DNA of 31,432 bases from a virus. The stretch spans positions 1 to 31,432 of IMG/VR virus record IMGVR_UViG_3300010885_011782. The stretch is one strand, 5' to 3'. A program made the translations under genes and the position numbers. Position 1 is the stretch's first letter; each line of letters opens with the position of its first letter. Below the pieces are notes generated by a model. It worked only from the letters and a program-made list of their open reading frames with translations, was not told where the DNA came from and searched no databases. This document shows, one piece after another, positions 22,708 through 28,312 of this stretch.

Positions 22708-23057
22708 GAGCAAAAGAGTTTGTTAACGAAGCTAAAAATCAGGAAATACGCCGGGCTGTGAAATTAGCCGGACCTTACGCCAAGAGATACGATCAAATTG
22801 GAACTTATTATGATATGTATCGGTTAGGTGTTGCTATCGCCGGTGGCAAAGATACTCCTGCCGAAGGCCCTGCTAGAGATAATCCAACTGTTTGGATTAT
22901 GAGCGCAGAAGAAGACGAAAAGATTAAGGTAGCAGAAAAGGTTATGGGAATTAAAGGAACTATTGTTTCTCCTAAAGGTCAAAGTCAAGAAATGACTGAC
23001 TTAATTAATTCTACTAGCCCAATTGCAAAGCCTAAACGTAACAGGTACGGTGTATGA
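22704..23057 (+). CDS. Small putative internal head protein sharing a domain with the upstream fusion
   Basis: 117 residues. The N-terminus MRAKEFVNE-AKN is very like the capsid-targeting sequence of T4 internal proteins (MKTYxEFIAE-A), with a VNE cleavage site. Residues 25-117 match the last 90 residues of the protein at 20891. Shared features are a YRxGVAxA motif, a GP turn, spaced Glu/Lys helices, and the terminal SPIAKPKRNxYGV. The last 12 codons are almost identical at DNA level between the two. It is therefore a stand-alone copy of that domain, apparently with its own packaging signal. The domain's activity is unknown. Confidence 0.62.
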   Translation: MRAKEFVNEAKNQEIRRAVKLAGPYAKRYDQIGTYYDMYRLGVAIAGGKDTPAEGPARDNPTVWIMSAEEDEKIKVAEKVMGIKGTIVSPKGQSQEMTDLINSTSPIAKPKRNRYGV

Positions 23058-23260
23058 GATTGCGAGAATTATTAGCAGAAGCGGGCGAAACAAACGCAGG
23101 ATCTATAGCGTCTGTTCCATCTGCTATAGGAAATAAGCCCGGAAAAGGCGGTAAAGCACCTAAACAATTTAAAGTTAAGAGTGTAAGTGCTACTAATTCT
23201 AACGTAAACATATTCGGAGCAGTGGGTGAAAACCAGGCTGTCGCCGTAATCAAAAGATAA
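23054..23260 (+). CDS. Tiny putative internal head protein
   Basis: 68 residues, overlapping its neighbour by 4 bases. It begins MRLRELLAE-AGET, an excellent match to a T4-type capsid-targeting sequence with an LAE cleavage site. After cleavage a basic Gly/Lys/Ser/Asn-rich peptide of about 59 residues would remain (NKPGKGGKAPKQFKVKS, then VNIFGAVGENQAVAVIKR). Small basic peptides of this kind in T4 (internal proteins) lie with DNA in the head. The stop codon overlaps the next late-type promoter. No homologue is recalled. Confidence 0.55.
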   Translation: MRLRELLAEAGETNAGSIASVPSAIGNKPGKGGKAPKQFKVKSVSATNSNVNIFGAVGENQAVAVIKR

Positions 23261-23263
23261 ATA
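23256..23263 (+). promoter_or_regulatory. T4-type late promoter motif (GATAAATA)
   Basis: GATAAATATT overlaps the stop codon of the preceding gene and lies 20 bases before the ATG at 23284. It probably gives extra late transcription of the three large putative head-core genes downstream. Confidence 0.55.
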
Positions 23264-23283
23264 TTAGACAACGGAGTCCACCC

Positions 23284-24264
23284 ATGGCAAGAGAAGATCT
23301 ATACAAAACAGCACGTCAAAGTGCAAAACTATTCAAACTAGTTCAAGAAAATCAAGAACTAGAAAGCTGGGTATCTAAAAAGATTACCAAAGCGGCCGCT
23401 GATATTGAAAGCGTTTATCAGTACTTGAATTTTGAAAAACATTTCAACGAACAGGAAAAAGCAATTATGTCCAATACAAGTATCAGCGAAGCAACTCGCG
23501 AAGAATTGCGCGGTAAACTACTAGAAGCAAAAGCTAAAGTAGCCGCAATGAAAAAGAAAGCTGCCAAAGACAAATCTGAAAAGATGGACGAAGATAAAGA
23601 AATGAAAGTTGGCGATACAAAGAAAACACGTACCGGCGAACTAACAAAGACTAGTACTGGTGTAATACATAAGAACACCAGCTATCATGATGATGGTGAT
23701 GAGATTGCTTCTAATGCTAAATCAGGTAAAGGCATCAAGAGCCATGCTAAAGCACAGTCAGCCGCTGAGAAGAAAGAAAAAGCTCCAGCGCAAAAGATGT
23801 CTCCAAAGAGTGCTAAAACATGGGGTATGTCAAACAGCGAAAAGTTTGACAACCGTGACAAAGTAGACGAAGCTAAAGCCAAATGTTCATGTGAGAAATC
23901 AGGTAAAGCAAAATGCGCAGTACACGGTACTGTGGCAGAAGGCTTAAAAGGCGGTCAAAAGAAATTAGATAAAAACCACAACGGTAAACTAGACGGCCAA
24001 GATTTTAAAAAATTACGTGCTGAAAGAAAAGTTGACGAAACTGTAAGCCCAGAAAAAACTAAAGTTCGTGAAAGCATTGCTCGTGCTCGTGCATTGTTAG
24101 AAGCTGGCAAGAAGAAACCAAAGTGGTTAGAAAAAGCTGAAGTAGAAGCTGAAGAAAAATCAGGTCAAAAAGTTTCTAAGAAAGAAGAAAAGAAAGTTGG
24201 TATCGTCAAAGAGTCTACAGAGTTTGAACGTATGAAAACTTTGATGACACGTTTAAACGGATAA
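23284..24264 (+). CDS. Lys/Glu-rich, probable prohead core or internal virion protein
   Basis: 326 residues. Residues 1-55 form a helical domain (REDLYKTARQSAKLF, then ELESWVSKKITKAAADIESVYQYL) paralogous to the C-terminus of the next protein. The body is extremely rich in Lys and Glu. Residues of about 197-216 contain CSCEKSGKAKCAVHG, a possible metal knuckle. About 228-241 read LDKNHNGKLDGQDF, which fits the calcium loop of an EF-hand (D-x-N-x-N-G-x-L-D-x-x-D). LLE-A sites near 80 and 271 fit the prohead protease consensus. This composition is like T4 prohead core proteins that are digested during maturation. The role is inferred. Confidence 0.58.
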   Translation: MAREDLYKTARQSAKLFKLVQENQELESWVSKKITKAAADIESVYQYLNFEKHFNEQEKAIMSNTSISEATREELRGKLLEAKAKVAAMKKKAAKDKSEKMDEDKEMKVGDTKKTRTGELTKTSTGVIHKNTSYHDDGDEIASNAKSGKGIKSHAKAQSAAEKKEKAPAQKMSPKSAKTWGMSNSEKFDNRDKVDEAKAKCSCEKSGKAKCAVHGTVAEGLKGGQKKLDKNHNGKLDGQDFKKLRAERKVDETVSPEKTKVRESIARARALLEAGKKKPKWLEKAEVEAEEKSGQKVSKKEEKKVGIVKESTEFERMKTLMTRLNG

Positions 24265-24268
24265 TCCA

Positions 24269-24985
24269 ATGGATATGAAACGCATTTTACAGGCAATGGA
24301 CGGCGTTGCCACCAAACCTGTAGAAGGCGGTAATAACATGAAGAAATTTCTTCAAGTTGTTACAGAAGGTGCTAATCCACATAAGGTTACATTGCCGGTA
24401 CAAATGGCCATGCAACATTATTCCGAAGTTAAGACTGCGGCTCCAAAGCCAATTAAAGAAGTTAAAAAAACAGCAATGTCTGGTTTGTTACAGCAGTATG
24501 TTGTAGAAGCTGAAGAAGATTTGTTAGAAGAAAAAGCCGCACGTAAAGAAATTATCAGCGAACAAGCCCGTCGCATTGCAGATCGAGTTCTTGCAAAAGA
24601 ATCACGTGTTGATGAACTTAGTAATCGTGCGTTAGGCGACTATAAAAAGGCCGCAGGTGCTGATGCTAGGGCCGCTGACAAAGCAGGAGATTTTAAACGT
24701 GCTGACAAACGCTTTAAAGGCATTGTTAGTGCTACTAAAAAAGAATTTGCTAATGATCTTAAAGGTCATAAAAAACAAGATGTAAAAGAAGGTATTGATG
24801 CAGAAGGTGGCATGGCTCGTGAGCAATTAATTAGCATGGCACATCACGCTTTAGAACTGGCAAAACATTTAGAACCTGATACACAATTAGATGCTTGGGT
24901 CCAAACAAAAATTGGTCTAGCTAGTGATTATATTCAAACAGTCAGTGACTTTGTTAAATATGGTCATCAGGATGTAAACGATTAA
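24269..24985 (+). CDS. Probable prohead core or internal virion protein
   Basis: 238 residues, start at the ATG 4 bases after the previous stop (weak ribosome site, probably coupled). It has MDMKRILQAMDG, then at 24-35 MKKFLQVVTE-GA, which looks like a capsid-targeting sequence moved inward, with a VTE cleavage site. The middle is charged helix. Residues 183-238 (MAREQLISMAHHALELAKHL, then LDAWVQTKIGLASDYIQTVSDF) repeat the N-terminal domain of the preceding protein. Such domain sharing among neighbours suggests duplication within a set of head proteins. No catalytic motif is seen. Confidence 0.58.
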   Translation: MDMKRILQAMDGVATKPVEGGNNMKKFLQVVTEGANPHKVTLPVQMAMQHYSEVKTAAPKPIKEVKKTAMSGLLQQYVVEAEEDLLEEKAARKEIISEQARRIADRVLAKESRVDELSNRALGDYKKAAGADARAADKAGDFKRADKRFKGIVSATKKEFANDLKGHKKQDVKEGIDAEGGMAREQLISMAHHALELAKHLEPDTQLDAWVQTKIGLASDYIQTVSDFVKYGHQDVND

Positions 24986-24994
24986 GAGAACACT

Positions 24995-27880
24995 ATGGAC
25001 TTTAAAAAATTATTAGAAAATTTGGAAAGAATAGAGAACGAAGCTCTATTAGAACGTTATCATTTAAAAGATGTGGAAGCAACTGCTGACATCGATGATA
25101 AAGCAGAACGTTATGCCGCGTTAGCTAAATTGGCTAAGTCAGGTGGCTATGCTGGTATGTTTGATCCAGTATCTGGTAATTTTATCGATACGAATGGCAA
25201 TGCCGCTTGGATCGGTGCTTACAAAGCAGAAGTTCAACAACTAGCACAGCACAGATTAATTCCGCCAGCCGCAAGAGAAAAAACTAGTCACTTGCTAGGC
25301 CGTATGGGCATGGATGAAAAAGAAGCAGGATCTATCCAGAAAGATGTTCAGGCTAGAGAGCAAGCTATTGAAAAAGCAACGGGCTTTATCAATAAAGCGT
25401 TAGAAACATTTAAGTCGGCAACTCCTACTAAAACTAGTGAATCAAAAAATCTATCAGGTCTTGCACAAGCACTAACAGAATCGTTTGGTTATAACTTTGA
25501 AAATTTAATCGAAAGCATTAGCCAAGCAGATCACAAATATATTAAACAAGTTGTAGCATTAGTTAAAGATATAAAAAACGATGACGATGTTCCAGAATTC
25601 ATGGGCAAGTACAACATGTATATGCAACGCAGAGATATCCTAGTTGAACAAATTACTAAACTTGTTGCTAGAATTAAAGCAAAGCAAATAAAGAAAGAAT
25701 ACAGAGAAAGCCAAGGCAATACGTTAGGTTTAACAGAACGTACATATTTGTATTGGGAAGGCGGAAATCAATTACTAGAATTCCATCTTTATTATACACC
25801 TGCTGGCGAATTGATTGAATACAAATGGACTGATCGTGAAGATAAACCATTCGATACTGGCATCCTTCTTGAACAGAAAAAAGGTGAACCATTAGGATTC
25901 TGGGGGAAGATTGGCCAAGGTATAACTGATACTGGTCGCGGAGTTGCTAACGGTGCTACATTTGGTTACAACGATAATATTGTTGCCGGATTAAAATCAC
26001 TATTCAAAGGTACTAAGTATGCTGATGAATTACATCGCGAATTTCAAATTACCCAAGAAATTAAAAAACGTAGTCCTGTTTTATTCACTACTGGTAAACT
26101 TATAGGACAAGTTGCTAGTACTATGGCTGCTACAGCCGCAGGGGGTCCTATGGCAGGACTTGCATTAACAGCGGCGCAGGTTGGAGATTCGTTTACCGAC
26201 ACCACTGACAAGTGGCATGCACAGACTGATTATGAAAATCAACAAAAGAAGAAAAATGAACCTGTAGATCCAACTAAAAAGAAAAAATCAAAGCCTTTGG
26301 ATTCGCAGGGACATCCGCAGGGTGGAACACCAGATATGCCGCAGGGTGGAAATCCTAATGTAAAAACTAATACAGGCACAGGTGATCAGATTCAACAAGG
26401 AAGACCAGGTGGCGCTCCAGATCCAGAAGTTACAAAAATGCAACAGGCATTAATTGCCGCTGGTTTTTTGCCAAAAGGCGGCGCTACTGGTGTAATGGAC
26501 GGTACTAATAACGACCCAACTATTAAAGCCATTAAAGCATATAAAAAAGCAAAAGGACTTCCAAGTGATGCTGATGCGATTGCCGCGTTAGTAGGTGTTG
26601 CGGCTCGAGAAGTAGATACAGGTAAAGAACAAGCAAAAGAAAGTATTGTATATTCTAGCATGTCCGACGCCGAACGTATGGCTTACATGCGTGACAAATT
26701 AGCATTGTTAGAAGCAGGCGAAATAATAGCGGCTGAAGCATTACCATTTCTTGCTAGATTTGCTGTTGGTGAAGCTGGTTATGCAAGTATTTTAGCAAGA
26801 CTTGGAATTACTACCGCGGTCGATGCTGAAAGAATTTTAGCACCGTTAGCTAGAGTAAGTTCTATCGTAGGCAGAGGTGGCAGTGGCATACGAACAGTTA
26901 AAGTAGCAGGACAAGAATGGACAGAAGTTGGCGGCTTCTGGCATACCACAAAAGCTGGTAAAACATATACACAAAGTGCCCAACAACTTGCATCTGAAGT
27001 TAAATTAGAAGCTGAAGTGGCTGCTGGAAGATTGCATCCACCAGGACCACACACTCCAGGTGCTAATGCGCCACACACTCCAGGTGCTAATGCTCCAGGT
27101 GCTAATGCTCCAGGTGCTAATGCTCCAGGTGCTAACGGTTCAAATATTAATACTAATAATATTAACATAAACATCGGTGGACAGCCAGCTACAGCCGCAC
27201 AAGCCGCAACTGCGCTAGGTGTTCCGGCGGCTGAAGCGGCAAGTACTGTAGCGGCCATAACAAGAACTGCTCGTGGTACACAATTCTTGAGAAGAATCAT
27301 GCTTATGGCTCGTAGGGGTGTACGAGGAATAAGAAGATTTACATGGAGTAGAATTTTTATTACAACGGCTCTAGCGTTGACTGCGTTCCATTACATGTTT
27401 AATGACAATGGAGATCTTGTTCCAGAAGTTGGCACCGATGATCAGGACGATCCAACAGTAGTAGTTACTCCGCCAGTTACTCCGCCAGTTACTCCGCCAG
27501 TTACTCCGCCAGTTACTCCGCCAGTTACTCCGCCAGTTACTCCGCCAGTTACTCCGCCAGTTACTCCGCCAGCAGTTCAAGAAGTAGATGCAGATCTCGA
27601 AGAACTCAAACAATTGATTAAACAATATTTTGATGCGTTCCCAGCTGATCCTTTAGATCCAGCATTAAAAGCCGATATTGAAAAATTAGGTATTAAATTA
27701 CCAGCGGTGGAAGCAGGCACAGGTGACCAATCAGTAGGGAATGGTACTGGAACTAGGCCATCGTGGGCGCAAGGTCCATATGTTGATCCTTCTATAGTTG
27801 CTGCCGGGGAAAAGAATGGTAGTATCGATCCTTACAACGGTGGAGATGTAAATAGAACATCAGTAAGACAAGTTAGGTAA
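24995..27880 (+). CDS. Large modular virion-associated protein with PG-binding-like domain and proline repeats
   Basis: 961 residues. The start MDFKKLLENLERIENEALLE offers an LLE cleavage site near 20. Residues 1-270 are helical. An Ala/Gly hydrophobic stretch (about 370-395) follows, then Pro/Gly/Lys linkers. A domain at about 475-530 (VTKMQQALIAAGFLPKGG, then TIKAIKAYKKAKGLPSD) resembles a peptidoglycan-binding type 1 repeat. Next come tandem PGANA repeats, an Arg-rich helix (RRIMLMARRGVRGIRRF) leading into a hydrophobic FITTALALTAFHYMF (about 788-802), and nine TPPV repeats. This mix of wall-binding, basic membrane-inserting and extended segments would suit a protein that travels with DNA through the envelope, but no homologue with proven function is recognised. 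Confidence 0.55.
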   Translation: MDFKKLLENLERIENEALLERYHLKDVEATADIDDKAERYAALAKLAKSGGYAGMFDPVSGNFIDTNGNAAWIGAYKAEVQQLAQHRLIPPAAREKTSHLLGRMGMDEKEAGSIQKDVQAREQAIEKATGFINKALETFKSATPTKTSESKNLSGLAQALTESFGYNFENLIESISQADHKYIKQVVALVKDIKNDDDVPEFMGKYNMYMQRRDILVEQITKLVARIKAKQIKKEYRESQGNTLGLTERTYLYWEGGNQLLEFHLYYTPAGELIEYKWTDREDKPFDTGILLEQKKGEPLGFWGKIGQGITDTGRGVANGATFGYNDNIVAGLKSLFKGTKYADELHREFQITQEIKKRSPVLFTTGKLIGQVASTMAATAAGGPMAGLALTAAQVGDSFTDTTDKWHAQTDYENQQKKKNEPVDPTKKKKSKPLDSQGHPQGGTPDMPQGGNPNVKTNTGTGDQIQQGRPGGAPDPEVTKMQQALIAAGFLPKGGATGVMDGTNNDPTIKAIKAYKKAKGLPSDADAIAALVGVAAREVDTGKEQAKESIVYSSMSDAERMAYMRDKLALLEAGEIIAAEALPFLARFAVGEAGYASILARLGITTAVDAERILAPLARVSSIVGRGGSGIRTVKVAGQEWTEVGGFWHTTKAGKTYTQSAQQLASEVKLEAEVAAGRLHPPGPHTPGANAPHTPGANAPGANAPGANAPGANGSNINTNNININIGGQPATAAQAATALGVPAAEAASTVAAITRTARGTQFLRRIMLMARRGVRGIRRFTWSRIFITTALALTAFHYMFNDNGDLVPEVGTDDQDDPTVVVTPPVTPPVTPPVTPPVTPPVTPPVTPPVTPPVTPPAVQEVDADLEELKQLIKQYFDAFPADPLDPALKADIEKLGIKLPAVEAGTGDQSVGNGTGTRPSWAQGPYVDPSIVAAGEKNGSIDPYNGGDVNRTSVRQVR
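27056..27139 (+). repeat. 15-bp tandem repeat encoding PGANA
   Basis: Five copies of CCAGGTGCTAATGCT (the first and last slightly varied), the first separated from the rest by 9 bases (CCACACACT). They encode an extended PGANA linker within the large protein at 24995. A 15-bp unit keeps the frame, so copy number can change without disrupting the protein. Confidence 0.9.
27464..27571 (+). repeat. 12-bp tandem repeat, nine perfect copies, encoding TPPV
   Basis: Nine identical head-to-tail copies of GTTACTCCGCCA with no substitutions. They encode a proline-rich rod just after a hydrophobic segment. Perfect identity suggests recent expansion or ongoing slippage, and copy number may vary between relatives. 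Confidence 0.95.
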
Positions 27881-27884
27881 TAAT

Positions 27885-27911
27885 AAATGGCAAACTAAGG
27901 TTTGCCATTTT
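27885..27911 (+). terminator. Intrinsic terminator after the large head-operon protein
   Basis: A perfect 11-bp stem AAATGGCAAAC / GTTTGCCATTT with a TAAG loop and a short TTTT end. It closes the operon started at 19252. The T tract is short, so some read-through is likely. Confidence 0.78.
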
Positions 27912-27923
27912 CACCTCAAAAAT

Positions 27924-27952
27924 TTGACACAGAAAGATAATTAGTTTATAAT
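27924..27952 (+). promoter_or_regulatory. Consensus sigma70 promoter for dsbA-like gene and gene 43
   Basis: TTGACA (27924-27929), 17 bases, TATAAT (27947-27952): 12 of 12 matches. It lies 12 bases after the terminator stem. A start near 27959 leaves a leader with AGGAG before the ATG at 27974. No terminator separates the dsbA-like gene from gene 43, so it probably serves both. Confidence 0.88.
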
Positions 27953-27973
27953 AGGCAATATAGGAGATATTTC

Positions 27974-28231
27974 ATGTCAGGACGTTCATACGGTGCAGAA
28001 GAAAAGGCAAAACTAGAAAGATTAATCAGCGAAGGTTCTACAGTACTTCGTGAAATTGAAGATTTATCGGTAGGCTTAAAAGAAACAATCAAAGCAGTAG
28101 CAGAAGAACTTAATGTTAAACCCAGCGTTATCAGTCGTGCAGTTAAGATTGCACACAAAGGCAATTGGAGTGAACATAACGAAGATTTTGCAGAAATTGA
28201 AGCAATTTTAGATATCACTAAACGTATCTAA
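27974..28231 (+). CDS. dsbA: T4 DsbA-like double-stranded DNA-binding protein
   Basis: 85 residues, helical, charged. It matches the pattern I know from DsbA-annotated proteins of T4-like phages: GSTVLREIEDLSVGLKETIKAVAEELNVKPSVISRAVKIAHKG, a helix-turn-helix-like arrangement, then an acidic C-terminal helix. T4 DsbA (89 residues) binds dsDNA and is linked to late transcription. Here the gene has a perfect early promoter and lies directly before the DNA polymerase gene. That fits an early-made DNA-binding factor that prepares the switch to late genes. Identity rests on length, pattern and context. Confidence 0.72.
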   Translation: MSGRSYGAEEKAKLERLISEGSTVLREIEDLSVGLKETIKAVAEELNVKPSVISRAVKIAHKGNWSEHNEDFAEIEAILDITKRI

Positions 28232-28234
28232 ATA
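28227..28234 (+). promoter_or_regulatory. T4-type late promoter motif (TCTAAATA) upstream of gene 43
   Basis: TCTAAATA overlaps the stop codon of the dsbA-like gene. It is part of the 13-base string CTAAATAAGTATA also found at 10741. If used, it would give a leader of about 70 bases containing the hairpins before gene 43. A late-type promoter ahead of a polymerase gene is unexpected, so it may instead be part of another signal. Confidence 0.42.
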
Positions 28235-28254
28235 AGTATATAAAGAAAGGTCGG

Positions 28255-28299
28255 CGGGCCATAAACCGCACATTAGGTGTTTGTCAGCCCGAAATGACA
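28255..28299 (+). promoter_or_regulatory. Candidate translational operator hairpin of gene 43
   Basis: TGTCA (28282-28286) pairs with TGACA (28295-28299) around the 8-base loop GCCCGAAA, 3 bases before the AGGAG ribosome site (28303-28307). T4 gp43 represses its own translation by binding a hairpin with a 5-bp stem and 8-base loop at the same place. The loop's GCCCG can also pair with CGGGC at 28255-28259, allowing a pseudoknot. The loop sequence is unlike T4's. Function is inferred. Confidence 0.5.
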
Positions 28300-28312
28300 T
28301 ATAGGAGAAACA

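Noticed and set aside
26779-27300. 173-residue minus-strand open frame with APGAL repeats
   Set aside because: The repeats are the complement of the PGANA tandem repeat in the coding strand. Nothing else supports a gene.
27464-27571. Tandem repeats considered as a CRISPR array
   Set aside because: The units are contiguous without spacers, are in frame, and encode a proline-rich rod.
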